DNA of 64,000 nucleotides from Phytopseudomonas seleniipraecipitans (GCF_900102335.1 NZ_FNBM01000005.1:124001-188000); one strand, 5' to 3'. Counted from the first letter of the stretch, positions 1-9,716 are shown. The notes: a model not told the origin generated them from the sequence alone. Translations and numbers: made by a program.

Positions 1-163
1 GGTTGCAGTTGTCCGGGCCGATCTCACGGTAGAACCGCGCGACATCGGCAGGCAAAGGGATATCGCCTGGCCACTCCCCGGCATCCTGCGTGCGCAGGCT
101 CAGGCTCAGGCTCAGGCCCTGGTCGACGAGGAACTGGCGCAGCGCCTGAGTGGAGTCATGCAT
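1..163 (-). CDS. Hypothetical protein, 3' part beyond window edge
   Basis: An open frame starts at an ATG at 163 and runs leftward off the window without a stop (54 codons visible). It overlaps the end of rsmD by 8 nt, which suggests translational coupling in the same leftward operon. The N-terminus begins MHDSTQALRQFLVDQ. It continues with an LSLSLSL run, encoded by a short CAGGCT-type direct repeat at about 97-118, and then IPLPADVARFYREIGP. The last motif resembles the start of SMI1/KNR4-type domains, but with so little sequence this is only a guess. A neighbouring ATG at 159 reads into a stop after 15 codons, so 163 is the supported start. Confidence 0.55.
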   Translation of the reverse strand, partial: MHDSTQALRQFLVDQGLSLSLSLRTQDAGEWPGDIPLPADVARFYREIGPDNCN

Positions 164-761
164 GGCTGCGTTGCCACAGCGCGTAATGCACCTGGCCGGC
201 TTTCTGCTCGCGGTGCAGGCGCCAGTTGCCGGGCATGCCCAGGCTCGACGGCGGCTGTTCACTCTCGGTGTAAACCCAGGCGTCATCGGCCAGCCAGCCG
301 CGCTGCTCGAGCAGCTCGCAGGCCGGCAGCAGCAGGTTTTGGCTGAACGGCGGATCGAGAAACACCAGGTCAAACGGCGTGACGGGTTGGCTTTGCAGGT
401 AGGTGAGCGCGTCGCTCTGCAGCACCTGGCCGTTGTCGCAGCGCAGGGTCGTCAGGTGGCCGCGCAGGCTTGTCACGGCGGCTGGGTTGAGGTCCAGCGC
501 CAGGGCGCTGCCGGCGCCGCGCGACAGGGCTTCGAGAAACAGCGCACCGCTGCCAGAGAACGGGTCGAACACCTTCGCAGCTTCGACGTAAGGCGCCAGC
601 CAGTTGAAAAGGGTTTCCCGCACGCGGTTAGGCGTGGGGCGTAGGCCGTGGGCCATGGGGAAGCCGAACTGGCGGCTGCGCCATTGCCCGGCGATGATGC
701 GCAATTGCCCGTCGCCACTGTGGGCGGCTGGGATCTTGGCAGAAACGGGTCGCTTGGCCAT
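156..761 (-). CDS. rsmD: 16S rRNA (guanine966-N2)-methyltransferase RsmD
   Basis: This 201-residue Rossmann-fold methyltransferase is expected to methylate G966 of 16S rRNA in the assembling 30S subunit, using S-adenosylmethionine. The N-terminal region has RIIAGQWRSRQF and RPTPNRVRETLFNWL, typical of RsmD. The SAM-binding motif DPFSGSGALFLEALSRG follows around residues 66-82. The catalytic DPPF of DLVFLDPPF, characteristic of amino-methyltransferases acting on N2 of guanine, sits at about 130-140. The start ATG overlaps the TAA stop of the upstream M16 protein gene by one nucleotide. It is therefore the third gene of a leftward operon with two processing-type proteases, an arrangement common in Pseudomonas. 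Confidence 0.95.
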   Translation of the reverse strand: MAKRPVSAKIPAAHSGDGQLRIIAGQWRSRQFGFPMAHGLRPTPNRVRETLFNWLAPYVEAAKVFDPFSGSGALFLEALSRGAGSALALDLNPAAVTSLRGHLTTLRCDNGQVLQSDALTYLQSQPVTPFDLVFLDPPFSQNLLLPACELLEQRGWLADDAWVYTESEQPPSSLGMPGNWRLHREQKAGQVHYALWQRSHA

Positions 762-2251
762 TAGTGCTCCGGGACGCCGGTCGGTTGTTCGGCGGGTTTG
801 TCGGTTGGCGGTGGCAGCTCTTTCTGCGCGACTTTCGGCCCGGCGGTGACGATCACCAGCGCCTCGGGGTCGAGGTGCTTGGCCATGGCGGTTTTAACCT
901 GCTCGACGCTCTGCGCTTGCACCTGAGCCATGAAGTCTTCCAGGTAAGTCAGCGGCAGGTCATAGAAGCCGATAGCGCCCAGCTGGCCGACGATCGCCGA
1001 GTTGCTGGCGGTGGACAGCGGGAAGCTACCGGCCATTTCGCGTTTGGCCGCGTCCAGTTCTTCCTGGGTCGGGCCGTTGGCGATGAATTCTCCGAGCAGG
1101 TCTTTGACCAGCTGCAAGGTGCCGTCGCTGAGTTCGGCGCGGGTCTGCAGGTTGATCAGGAATGGGCCGCGCGCCTGCATGGCTGTGAAGCCCGAGTAGA
1201 CGCCGTAGGTCAGGCCGCGTTTCTCGCGCACCTCGGTCATCAGGCGGGTGCCGAAGCCGCCACCACCGAATACCTGGTTACCCAGGTAAAGCGCCGCGTA
1301 ATCGGGGTCGCGACGGTCGATGCCGAGCTGAGCGATCAGCAGGTGAGTCTGATTGGACGGAAAGTCGATGTGGGTCAGGCCAGCCTTGGGTGCGTCCGGT
1401 TCGATGGTCTTCGGCAGTGCCGGGCCCTTTGGCAGCGCCGCGGAAACTTCGGCAGCCATGGCCTCGGCTTCTTCGCGGGATAGGTCGCCGACCACCGCGA
1501 TCACTGCGTTGCCGGCGGCATAGGCCTTGGCGTGGAAAGCCTGCAGTTGTTCACGGCTGATGCCCGGAATCGATTGCGCGTTGCCTTCGCTGGGGTGGCC
1601 ATAAGGATGCGTACCGTACAGTCGCTCGAACAGCTCCAGGCTGGCCAGCTTGCCGGGGTTCTGCTTCTGAAACTCGAAACCCGCGAGGACCTGATTCTTG
1701 ATGCGCACCAGGGAGTCGGCGGGGAAGGTTGGCTGGCCAATCACCTGCTCGAACAGCTTCAGGGCCGGCTCGCGCTGCTCGGCAGCGCTGAGGCTGCGCA
1801 GGCTGGTCACCGCCATGTCGCGGTAGGCGCCGTTCTCGAACTGGGCGCCGAGGCTTTCGAAGCCGGCGGCGATAGCGCCGACATCCTTGCCGGGCACGCC
1901 TTCGTTGAGCATGGCGTTGGTCAGCATCGCCAGGCCCTGTATGTCGCCATCCTGGCTGCTGCCCGCAGCGTAGGTCAGGCGCACGTCGAACATCGGCAGC
2001 TCGCGGGCTTCCACGAACAGCACCTTGGCACCTTCGGCGGTCTGCCAGCTCTGGATATCCAGCTTGCGGCGCGCGGGCGCTTTGCCGTCCAGCTCGGCCA
2101 GCGACTGCAACTGGGCGTCGTCAGTTTTCGGCGCATCGGCGGCGGCCGGGGCGGCATCGGGGTTGCGCTGCACAGTGAAGGTCAGGGCCACCAGCAGGGC
2201 AATCAGGAACAGCCCCAACAGGGCGTAGCGCGGGCCGTTACGCTTACTCAT
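761..2251 (-). CDS. M16 peptidase-family protein, non-catalytic partner
   Basis: This 496-residue protein has one N-terminal membrane anchor (about residues 8-27, ALLGLFLIALLVALTF) and two M16-type domains. Where the family zinc motif HxxEH should be, it has LAMLTNAMLNEG, so it cannot bind zinc by the usual inverted motif. The second domain keeps features such as REKRGLTYGVYSG that are typical of the R/Y pair region. The start at 2251 is chosen because GAGGAGAAG lies just upstream and the mature-like sequence MSKRNGPRYALL begins there. It overlaps the upstream catalytic M16 gene by 8 nt. The pair probably forms an alpha/beta heterodimer like other bipartite M16B proteases; substrates are unknown. 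Confidence 0.85.
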   Translation of the reverse strand: MSKRNGPRYALLGLFLIALLVALTFTVQRNPDAAPAAADAPKTDDAQLQSLAELDGKAPARRKLDIQSWQTAEGAKVLFVEARELPMFDVRLTYAAGSSQDGDIQGLAMLTNAMLNEGVPGKDVGAIAAGFESLGAQFENGAYRDMAVTSLRSLSAAEQREPALKLFEQVIGQPTFPADSLVRIKNQVLAGFEFQKQNPGKLASLELFERLYGTHPYGHPSEGNAQSIPGISREQLQAFHAKAYAAGNAVIAVVGDLSREEAEAMAAEVSAALPKGPALPKTIEPDAPKAGLTHIDFPSNQTHLLIAQLGIDRRDPDYAALYLGNQVFGGGGFGTRLMTEVREKRGLTYGVYSGFTAMQARGPFLINLQTRAELSDGTLQLVKDLLGEFIANGPTQEELDAAKREMAGSFPLSTASNSAIVGQLGAIGFYDLPLTYLEDFMAQVQAQSVEQVKTAMAKHLDPEALVIVTAGPKVAQKELPPPTDKPAEQPTGVPEH

Positions 2252-3599
2252 CGCGCTTCTCCTCGGGCAATACATGGGCGACGCTGAGGCGATCGCGGGT
2301 GAAGTAGGTCTTGGCGGCGTTCTGAATATCGGCCGGGGTCACGGCTTCCAGTTCGGCCAGTTCCTGATCGATCAGTTGCCAGGACAGGCCAACGGTTTCC
2401 AGCTGGCCAATGGCGGTGGCCTGACTGGTGATCGAGTCACGGTCGTAGACCAGCTCGGCGATCACCTGGGCGCGCACGCGGGCCAGCTCTTCGGTCGATG
2501 GCGCGTTCTTTTGCAGGTCCTGCAGCTCGCGCCAGATACCTGCTTCAGTCTGCTCCAGGGTTTTGCCGGTCTGCACGTTGGGCGTGGCCGAGACCATGAA
2601 CAGGCTGTCGCCGCGGGTGTAGCCGTTGTACCAGGCGCCTGCCCCGGAAACCAGTTCCTCGCCGCGCTCCAGGCGGGTGGCCAGGCGCGCGCTATAGCCG
2701 CCGTCGAGCAGGGCGGCGATCAGCCGCAGGGCATGCACGTCGCGTGGCGACTTGGCGGTGGCCAGGCCAGGCACGTTGAAGCCCATCATCAGGCTCGGCA
2801 GCTGGGTCTTGAGGTACAGGGTGATCTGCCGCTCGCCGGGCGCCGGCAGCTCCAGCGGGATTTTGGCAGCCGGGACGTTGCGTTTTGGAATCGCCCCGAA
2901 ATAGCGCTGCGCCAGGGCCTTGACCGCGTCTGGGGTAACGTCGCCGACCACCACCAGGGTGGCGTTATTGGGCACGTACCAGGTCTGGTACCAGTGGCGC
3001 AGCTCGTCCACGCTCATGCGGTCGAGGTCGGCCATCCAGCCAATGGTCGGGATGCTGTAGCCGCTGGCCGGGTAGGCCATGGCCTTGAAACGTTCGAAGG
3101 CCAGGCCCGAGGGTTTATCGTCGGTACGCAGGCGGCGTTCTTCCTTGATCACCTCGATCTCGCGGGCGAACTCGTCGGCTGGCAGGCGAAGGCTGGCCAG
3201 GCGGTCCGCTTCGAGTTCGAAGGCGACGCCCAGGCGATCGCTGGCGAGCACCTGGTAGTAAGCGGTGTAGTCATCGCTGGTGAAGGCGTTCTCTTCGGCG
3301 CCGAGGTCGCGCAGCACGCGAGAGGCTTCGCCCGGGCCAAGCTTGCGGCTGCCCTTGAACATCATGTGCTCGAGCGCATGGGACAGGCCCGTCTGACCAG
3401 CGGTCTCGTAGCTCGAGCCGACCTTGTACCAGAGCTGGGACACCACCACCGGCGCACGGTGGTCTTCGCGGACGATGACCTTTAGGCCGTTGTCGAGCGT
3501 GAATTCGTGGGTCGGTTGGGGCGCCGCAGCCTGGGCTGCCAAGGGCAGGGCGCAGGCTAACAGCAGGCCGGCGAGATGGCGGGCAACTGAAATGGACAA
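2244..3599 (-). CDS. M16 zinc peptidase, catalytic subunit, exported
   Basis: This 451-residue insulinase/pitrilysin-family metalloprotease carries an intact inverted zinc motif HALEH in GLSHALEHMMFKGSRKL. The distal glutamate is in the following helix (RDLGAEENAFTSDDYTAY). The N-terminus LSISVARHLAGLLLACALPLAAQA looks like a cleavable signal peptide ending AQA-AP, so it acts in the periplasm. The start is a TTG at 3599 preceded by GAGGAGAGA; upstream in-frame sequence lacks a signal-peptide character and a ribosome site. It is the first gene of the leftward M16-M16-rsmD operon and diverges from ftsY. Substrate is unknown. Confidence 0.88.
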   Translation of the reverse strand: MSISVARHLAGLLLACALPLAAQAAAPQPTHEFTLDNGLKVIVREDHRAPVVVSQLWYKVGSSYETAGQTGLSHALEHMMFKGSRKLGPGEASRVLRDLGAEENAFTSDDYTAYYQVLASDRLGVAFELEADRLASLRLPADEFAREIEVIKEERRLRTDDKPSGLAFERFKAMAYPASGYSIPTIGWMADLDRMSVDELRHWYQTWYVPNNATLVVVGDVTPDAVKALAQRYFGAIPKRNVPAAKIPLELPAPGERQITLYLKTQLPSLMMGFNVPGLATAKSPRDVHALRLIAALLDGGYSARLATRLERGEELVSGAGAWYNGYTRGDSLFMVSATPNVQTGKTLEQTEAGIWRELQDLQKNAPSTEELARVRAQVIAELVYDRDSITSQATAIGQLETVGLSWQLIDQELAELEAVTPADIQNAAKTYFTRDRLSVAHVLPEEKRDE

Positions 3600-3865
3600 A
3601 CCTCTCTCCTCGTAGAACCACGTGAACGTGGCGATGGCGACGACGGCTGGGCCGCGGTCGTGCAGCAGGTACCGCGCAGCGCCAGTTGGGCTGCTTGGCT
3701 TAGCCGTGGCATGTGCGGAGGTGCTAGGATACGCATCCGTTTTACTGGCGACCACGTCTGTGCAGCGATGGTGTGCGAATCCCCTGTGCACCTGCCACTC
3801 TGCACCGCCCTCAGCCCCATCGTGCGAGGGCCTTGGCGTTCGCCCCTCTGAGATAGCCGTCCTTC
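3600..3865. promoter_or_regulatory. Divergent intergenic region, M16 operon / ftsY
   Basis: These 266 bp separate the leftward protease operon from the rightward ftsYEX operon and must hold promoters for both. I cannot assign -35/-10 elements with confidence. No convincing coding frame is present. Confidence 0.4.
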
Positions 3866-5266
3866 ATGTTTGGTTCAAAAGACGACAACAAGACCCCGGC
3901 CCCCGACGCCAGCGCCGAGCAGGGCACAGAGAAAACCACCGAGAAGCGCGGCCTGTTCGGCTGGCTGCGCAAGAAGCCTGCAGAGCCCGCGCCCGCCGCG
4001 CCAGAGGCGCAAGTGCCGCAGAGCGCGCCTCAGCCTGAGCCAGTGGAGCCCGTCGTGGCTGATCTGCCTGCGCCCGTCGAGCAGCCGGTCCGTCTCGAGC
4101 CTGAGCCTGAGGTAGAGCCCGAACCGGCCGTTATCGACCCAGAGCCGACCCGTCATGGCCCCGAAGCGTTGGCCGAGCCCGTCGCCGAGCAGCCGGCGGC
4201 GACTCTCGAACATCCTGTCGACCTCGCCACCGGCAGTGACGTGCACCACGCCGTGCCGGCGACCCCGGCTGCCGTGGTCGCCGCGCCGATCGAAGTGCCC
4301 GCGACGGTGGTCGAGCAGAACAAACCGTCGGACAACAAGGGCGGCTGGTTCGCCCGTCTGCGTCAGGGCCTGTCGAAGACTAGCGCCAGCCTGGGCGAGG
4401 GCATGGCCAGCCTGTTCCTCGGCAAGAAGGCCATCGACGATGACCTGCTCGACGAGATCGAGACCCGCCTGCTCACCGCGGATGTGGGTGTGGAAGCCAC
4501 CACGGCGATCATCGGCAGCCTGACCCAAAAGGTCGCGCGCAAGCAGCTGACCGACAGCGAGGCGCTGTACAAATCCTTGCAGGAAGAACTCGCTGCGCTG
4601 CTGCGCCCGGTCGAGCAGCCGCTGCACATCGACAACGGCAAGCAGCCGTTCGTGATTCTGGTGGTCGGCGTGAACGGCGCCGGCAAGACCACCACCATCG
4701 GCAAGCTGGCCAAGAAGCTGCAGGGCGAAGGCAAGAAGGTCATGCTCGCCGCTGGCGACACCTTCCGCGCCGCTGCCGTGGAGCAGCTGCAGGTGTGGGG
4801 CGAGCGCAACAAGATTCCGGTGATCGCCCAGCACACCGGCGCCGACTCCGCTTCAGTGATCTTCGATGCCGTGCAGGCGGCCAAGGCCCGCGGCATTGAT
4901 GTGCTGATCGCCGATACCGCTGGGCGTCTGCACACCAAAGACAACCTGATGGAAGAGCTGAAGAAAGTGCGCCGGGTGATCGGCAAACTCGACGACACTG
5001 CGCCCCACGAGGTGCTGCTGGTGCTGGACGCCGGCACCGGGCAGAACGCGATCAACCAGGCCAAACAATTCAACCAGACGGTGAACTTGACCGGGCTGGC
5101 CCTGACCAAGCTGGATGGTACGGCCAAGGGTGGTGTGATTTTCGCCCTGGCCAAGCAGTTCGGCCTGCCGATTCGCTACATCGGCGTTGGCGAAGGCATC
5201 GACGATCTGCGCACCTTCGAGGCCGAACCCTTCGTTCAGGCGCTTTTCCAGCAACGGGAGCAGTGA
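3866..5266 (+). CDS. ftsY: Signal recognition particle receptor FtsY
   Basis: This is the 466-residue SRP-receptor GTPase that docks ribosome-SRP complexes at the inner membrane for co-translational insertion. Residues 1-160 form a long acidic, Pro/Glu/Ala-rich A domain, as in other gammaproteobacterial FtsY. The NG domain follows: the N domain LFLGKKAIDDDLLDEIETRLL, then G1 GVNGAGKTTTIGKLA, the insertion-box DTFRAAAVEQL, G3 DTAGRLHTK and G4 TKLDGTAKGG. The gene heads the ftsY-ftsE-ftsX operon. Its TGA overlaps the ftsE ATG by one base, so translation is probably coupled. Confidence 0.97.
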   Translation: MFGSKDDNKTPAPDASAEQGTEKTTEKRGLFGWLRKKPAEPAPAAPEAQVPQSAPQPEPVEPVVADLPAPVEQPVRLEPEPEVEPEPAVIDPEPTRHGPEALAEPVAEQPAATLEHPVDLATGSDVHHAVPATPAAVVAAPIEVPATVVEQNKPSDNKGGWFARLRQGLSKTSASLGEGMASLFLGKKAIDDDLLDEIETRLLTADVGVEATTAIIGSLTQKVARKQLTDSEALYKSLQEELAALLRPVEQPLHIDNGKQPFVILVVGVNGAGKTTTIGKLAKKLQGEGKKVMLAAGDTFRAAAVEQLQVWGERNKIPVIAQHTGADSASVIFDAVQAAKARGIDVLIADTAGRLHTKDNLMEELKKVRRVIGKLDDTAPHEVLLVLDAGTGQNAINQAKQFNQTVNLTGLALTKLDGTAKGGVIFALAKQFGLPIRYIGVGEGIDDLRTFEAEPFVQALFQQREQ

Positions 5267-5937
5267 TGATCCGATTCGAGCAGGTCGGCAAGCGTTACCC
5301 CAACGGTCATGTCGGGTTGCATGAGTTGAGTTTTCGCGTGCGTCGCGGCGAGTTTCTGTTCGTGACCGGGCACTCCGGCGCCGGCAAGAGCACGCTGCTG
5401 CGCCTGCTGTTGGCCATGGAGCGCCCGACGTCGGGCAAGTTACTGCTCGCCGGTCAGGATCTGTCGCAGATCACCAACGCACAGATTCCCTTCCTGCGTC
5501 GGCAGATCGGCGTGGTGTTTCAGAACCACCAACTTTTGTTCGACCGCAGCGTGTTCGACAACGTGGCGCTGCCGATGCAGATCCAGGGTCTGTCGAAGAC
5601 CGATATCGGTCGCCGCGTCGGCGCGGCGCTGGAGCGTGTGTCACTGAGCGACAAGGCCGAGCTGTATCCCGGCGACCTGTCGACCGGGCAGCAACAGCGC
5701 GTCGGCATCGCCCGCGCTATCGTTCACCGTCCGGCCCTGCTGCTGGCCGACGAACCCACCGGTAACCTCGATCCGCGTCTGGCGGCGGAAATCATGGGCG
5801 TATTCGAAGACATCAACCGCCTCGGCACCAGCGTGCTGATCGCCAGTCACGACCTGGCGCTGATCGCCCGCATGCGCCACCGCATGCTCACCCTGCAACG
5901 CGGTCGCCTGATCGGCGATGGGGAGGCTGCAGAATGA
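5266..5937 (+). CDS. ftsE: Cell-division ATP-binding protein FtsE
   Basis: This 223-residue ABC ATPase partners FtsX and controls periplasmic amidase activators at the septum. Walker A is GHSGAGKSTLL, the Q-loop lies in VVFQNHQLL, the signature is LSTGQQQRVGIARA, and Walker B is LLLADEPTGNLD with the H-loop in ASHDLAL. The ATG at 5266 gives the usual FtsE N-terminus MIRFEQVGKRYPNG and overlaps the ftsY stop by one base. A GTG three bases earlier is possible but less likely. The end overlaps ftsX by 4 nt. Confidence 0.97.
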   Translation: MIRFEQVGKRYPNGHVGLHELSFRVRRGEFLFVTGHSGAGKSTLLRLLLAMERPTSGKLLLAGQDLSQITNAQIPFLRRQIGVVFQNHQLLFDRSVFDNVALPMQIQGLSKTDIGRRVGAALERVSLSDKAELYPGDLSTGQQQRVGIARAIVHRPALLLADEPTGNLDPRLAAEIMGVFEDINRLGTSVLIASHDLALIARMRHRMLTLQRGRLIGDGEAAE

Positions 5938-6950
5938 GCGCCTCACGCGTTCCACCACCGCAGCCGGCCCAGCGCGTCGGCGCGGCGCCGAAGAATGCCG
6001 AGCCCCAGGGCCCGAACAATGAGCCGGATTTCCGCACCCTGACCCACGCCTGGCTGGAAAGCCACCGTGCCAGCCTGGTCGATAGTTTGCGCCGCCTCGG
6101 TAAGCAGCCGATCGGCAGCTTCTTTACCTGCCTGGTAATGGCCGTGGCATTGAGCCTGCCCATGGGCCTGTCGCTGCTGCTCGGCAATGTCGAGCGTCTT
6201 GGCGGCACTTGGGAGCGCGCCGCGCAGATTTCGGTGTTCCTGACCATTGACGCCAGTGACAGCCAGGGCCAGGCCCTGCGCGAAGAAATCGCCGGCATGG
6301 ACGACGTTGCCGAAGCCGAATGGATCAGCCGCGAGAAAGCGCTCGAGGAGTTCCAGCAGCAATCCGGGCTGGGCGAAGCACTCAAGGAGCTGCCGGATAA
6401 TCCGCTGCCTGGCGCTGTGCTGGTCACGCCAAAGGAAGTCGACAAGGCAACGTTGGAGGCCTTGCGCTTGCGCCTCGCCGAACTGCCTAACGTGCAGCAG
6501 GCGCAGCTGGATCTGGTCTGGGTCGAGCGCCTCAGCGCGATCCTCAAGCTGGGTGATCGCTTCGTCTTTGGCCTGACCGTTTTGCTGATCATGGCGCTGT
6601 TGTTGGTCATCGGTAACACCATCCGCCTGCACATCGAGAACCGTCGCACCGAGATTGAAGTGATCAAGCTGGTCGGCGGCACTGACAGCTACGTGCGCCG
6701 GCCCTTCCTTTATATGGGTGCGCTGTACGGCCTAGGCGCCGGTGTGCTGTCCTGGCTGGTATTGGCCTTTGGGTTGAACTGGTTGAACGATGCCGTGGTG
6801 CGCCTGTCCGGATTGTATGGCAGTGATTTCGCACTGGCCGGTGTGCCGTCGGGCGACGGCTTCTCGCTCTTGCTGGGAGCCGTGCTGTTGGGGTATATCG
6901 GTGCGTGGCTGGCGGTGGCAAGGCATCTAAGGGAGCTTGCTCCGCGCTGA
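5934..6950 (+). CDS. ftsX: Cell-division membrane protein FtsX
   Basis: This 338-residue FtsX has a Pro-rich cytoplasmic N-terminus of about 60 residues. The first membrane helix (about 65-90, FTCLVMAVALSLPMGLSLLL) is followed by a periplasmic domain with the ISVFLTIDASD strand typical of the family. Three C-terminal membrane helices form the MacB-like permease fold. It works with FtsE to transmit ATP-hydrolysis cycles across the membrane to EnvC/amidases during septation. The start ATG overlaps the ftsE TGA. This is the last gene of the operon; rpoH follows after 132 bp. Confidence 0.96.
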   Translation: MSASRVPPPQPAQRVGAAPKNAEPQGPNNEPDFRTLTHAWLESHRASLVDSLRRLGKQPIGSFFTCLVMAVALSLPMGLSLLLGNVERLGGTWERAAQISVFLTIDASDSQGQALREEIAGMDDVAEAEWISREKALEEFQQQSGLGEALKELPDNPLPGAVLVTPKEVDKATLEALRLRLAELPNVQQAQLDLVWVERLSAILKLGDRFVFGLTVLLIMALLLVIGNTIRLHIENRRTEIEVIKLVGGTDSYVRRPFLYMGALYGLGAGVLSWLVLAFGLNWLNDAVVRLSGLYGSDFALAGVPSGDGFSLLLGAVLLGYIGAWLAVARHLRELAPR

Positions 6951-7009
6951 AGCGCAGAATTGACGCTTCGCCAAGTTATTGATTTGGTTAATATTGACTA
7001 TTGATCGGT

Positions 7010-7036
7010 GAACCAGGATGGTGGCTTCCGGTCATA
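7010..7036 (+). promoter_or_regulatory. Possible AlgU/RpoE-type promoter of rpoH
   Basis: GAACCA (7010-7015) is separated by 16 bp from TCATA (7032-7036). This resembles the extracytoplasmic sigma factor consensus GAACTT-N16/17-TCtgA. Pseudomonas rpoH is known to have an AlgU-dependent promoter, and the position about 50 bp before the start codon fits. The -10 match is imperfect, so this is a candidate only. Confidence 0.4.
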
Positions 7037-7082
7037 TTGCGCAGTGCTACACTGGGTACGTTTCGTGAATCGGAGGATTCAA

Positions 7083-7937
<855 letters not shown>

Positions 7938-7956
7938 TTCCGCTACGCAGCACCAG

Positions 7957-7984
7957 AAACGCCCCGACTCTGTTCGGGGCGTTT
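7957..7984 (+). terminator. Intrinsic terminator of rpoH
   Basis: An 11-bp perfect stem (AAACGCCCCGA / TCGGGGCGTTT) with a six-base loop ends in GTTTTC, 20 bp after the rpoH stop. Confidence 0.9.
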
Positions 7985-8002
7985 TCGTGTCTGCAGTATT
8001 TT

Positions 8003-8025
8003 CCCTGGGTATCGCTGCGCTCAAC
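8003..8025 (+). repeat. Dispersed repeat family B, copy 1
   Basis: The 23-bp sequence beginning CCCTGGGTATCGCTGCG occurs again identically at 39934-39956. Diverged versions occur at 11575-11599 and, inverted, at 61974-61997. All four are intergenic. The element contains an imperfect palindrome (GGGT...CAACC) typical of extragenic repeats in Pseudomonas. Confidence 0.7.
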
Positions 8026-8050
8026 CGCAGGCTACCGGGATGGGCTCAGA

Positions 8051-8128
8051 CGTAGCGTGAACAACGCTGTTTTTGTCCACCATTGCGATGGTAGAGCGGT
8101 GGGCGGGTGAAGCGTCGTCCACCCTACG
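8051..8128 (+). repeat. Palindromic repeat family A, copy 1
   Basis: This 78-bp element has imperfect terminal inverted repeats (CGTAGcGTGaACAACGCT at the left, AGCGTCGTCCACCCTACG at the right). It matches the inverted copy at 57749-57839 over most of its length. A diverged third copy lies at about 35295-35346. It sits between the rpoH terminator and mtgA and has no coding frame, so it looks like a non-autonomous mobile or REP-like element. Confidence 0.75.
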
Positions 8129-8199
8129 ACAGGCCTCTACGCCCTTATGCAGCTCATTGAGAGAGCGCAAATCCCGGGAGCGACTATTTACTTGGGCCG

Positions 8200-8910
8200 C
8201 TAGTTTGGGCGCGGCGCCTCAAGCTGGTTCAGGTAGTGGCTGCCGCCGAGCTGGCGCATCTGTCGGCGGATCCAGCTGGCGCGCTGGTTGACGTAACCGC
8301 TGGGACGGCCGGCATCGAGCTGCAGCGGGTTGGGCAGCACAGCTGCCAGCAGGCTGGCCTGGCGCGCCGACAGGTAGGAGGCGCCGGTGTTGAAATGATG
8401 CTGCGCCGCCGCTTCCGCACCAAACACGCCATCAGCCCATTCGGCGCTGTTGAGGTAGACCTCAAGGATGCGCTGCTTGGACCAGAGCAGCTCGATCAGC
8501 CCGGTGAACCAGACTTCTATGCCCTTGCGCAGCCAGCTGCGGCCCGACCAGAGAAACAGGTTCTTGGCCACTTGCTGGCTCAGGGTGCTGGCGCCGCGCA
8601 CTGAACCGCCCTGCTGATTGTGCGACACCGCAGCCTTGATCGCGTCGACGTCGAAGCCCCAGTGCTGTGCGAATTTCTGGTCTTCGCTGGCGATCACCGC
8701 GATTTTCAGGTCGTCCGGCAACTGATCCCAGGAACGCCAACTGCGCTGCAGGTCGATGGGCTTGCCATCGATCCAGGATTCGATCTTGCGCTCGACCATC
8801 AGTGCCGTGCCTGGCGGCGGAACCCAGCGCAGGGCGAGCACCAGCAGGAACGATCCGGCGATGAACCAGAACATCAGCTTCAGCAGGAGGCGGCGAATGG
8901 AGCGGAGCAT
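8200..8910 (-). CDS. mtgA: Monofunctional peptidoglycan glycosyltransferase MtgA
   Basis: This 236-residue GT51 enzyme polymerises lipid II into glycan strands at the outer face of the inner membrane. It has one N-terminal membrane helix (about 13-28, FWFIAGSFLLVLALRW). GT51 motifs follow in order: the catalytic-glutamate motif EDQKFAQHWGFD, STLSQQVAKNLFLW, RKGIEVWFTGLIE, and ILEVYLNSAEWADGVFGAEAA. No transpeptidase domain follows, which separates it from class A PBPs. It is transcribed opposite to its neighbours rpoH and the DUF423 gene. Confidence 0.95.
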   Translation of the reverse strand: MLRSIRRLLLKLMFWFIAGSFLLVLALRWVPPPGTALMVERKIESWIDGKPIDLQRSWRSWDQLPDDLKIAVIASEDQKFAQHWGFDVDAIKAAVSHNQQGGSVRGASTLSQQVAKNLFLWSGRSWLRKGIEVWFTGLIELLWSKQRILEVYLNSAEWADGVFGAEAAAQHHFNTGASYLSARQASLLAAVLPNPLQLDAGRPSGYVNQRASWIRRQMRQLGGSHYLNQLEAPRPN

Positions 8911-9061
8911 GCGCAGGGAGCCAGGCTGGGTTGGCCGGCCATTATACGGTTCCCGGCGCCTTTGCGGGCAAGGCTACACATGAGTGCGGCAATCGTGAGC
9001 GCGCACCGGCGTATCTGTAGGCGTAAACTGGCGCATCCATTGCTGTGAACGGTGCTGAACG

Positions 9062-9433
9062 ATGGTTCGTCTGTGGTTGCTGCTATCGGCTTTCGCTGGC
9101 TTCTCCGGTGTCGCGTTGGGTGCCTTCGCGGCGCATGGATTGAAGAGCAGGCTGAGCGCCGACTACCTGGCGGTGTTTCAGACCGGCGTCCAGTACCAGT
9201 TGATCCATGCGCTGGCGCTGCTGGGGGTGGCCATTCTTGCTCTGGTTGCACCTGGCCGGCTGGTCAATCTGGCCGGCGGTTTCTTCGCCGTCGGTATCCT
9301 GCTGTTTTCCGGCAGCCTCTATCTGTTGACCCTCAGCGGCATCAGCAAGCTGGGTATCGTCACACCCTTCGGCGGCCTGGCTTTGCTGGCCGGCTGGGCC
9401 TGTCTCGGGCTGCTCGCCTGGCGCATGGCCTGA
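9062..9433 (+). CDS. DUF423 small integral membrane protein (YgdD-like)
   Basis: This 123-residue protein is almost entirely membrane-embedded, with four predicted helices. It carries the DUF423 signature FSGVALGAFAAHGLK near the N-terminus and FQTGVQYQLIHALALL in helix 2. Function of the family is unknown. The gene lies just ahead of thiS; the 82-bp gap leaves co-transcription open. Confidence 0.85.
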   Translation: MVRLWLLLSAFAGFSGVALGAFAAHGLKSRLSADYLAVFQTGVQYQLIHALALLGVAILALVAPGRLVNLAGGFFAVGILLFSGSLYLLTLSGISKLGIVTPFGGLALLAGWACLGLLAWRMA

Positions 9434-9515
9434 GACGAATGGCCGGCCTGCGCCTTGGTCATCGCTGATGATCGGGCTAGAATGCCGGCCCTTTCTCCTG
9501 TTGTGACGTGTTGCC

Positions 9516-9716
9516 ATGCATATCCAGTTGAACGGTGAACCCCTTGAGCTGCCCGATGGGACCAGTGTTGCGGACCTGATCGAGCGTCTGGAGCTGACCG
9601 GTCGCCGCGTGGCGGTCGAGCGCAATCTCGATATCGTCCCGCGCAGCCAATACGCGACTACCGCCCTGGCCGAAGGTGATCGTCTCGAAGTGGTACACGC
9701 CATCGGCGGCGGTTGA
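9516..9716 (+). CDS. thiS: Sulfur carrier protein ThiS
   Basis: This 66-residue ubiquitin-fold protein starts MHIQLNGEPLELPDGTSVAD and ends in the diagnostic C-terminal Gly-Gly (HAIGGG). The C-terminus is adenylated by ThiF and converted to a thiocarboxylate that donates sulfur to the thiazole ring of thiamin. It lies 45 bp upstream of its partner thiG, so the two form a unit. No TPP riboswitch signature was recognised upstream. Confidence 0.96.
   Translation: MHIQLNGEPLELPDGTSVADLIERLELTGRRVAVERNLDIVPRSQYATTALAEGDRLEVVHAIGGG

Noticed and set aside
2274..3485. Long plus-strand open frame of about 400 codons
   Set aside because: It is antisense to the catalytic M16 peptidase gene, whose HALEH motif and signal peptide prove the minus strand is coding; the frame arises from high GC.
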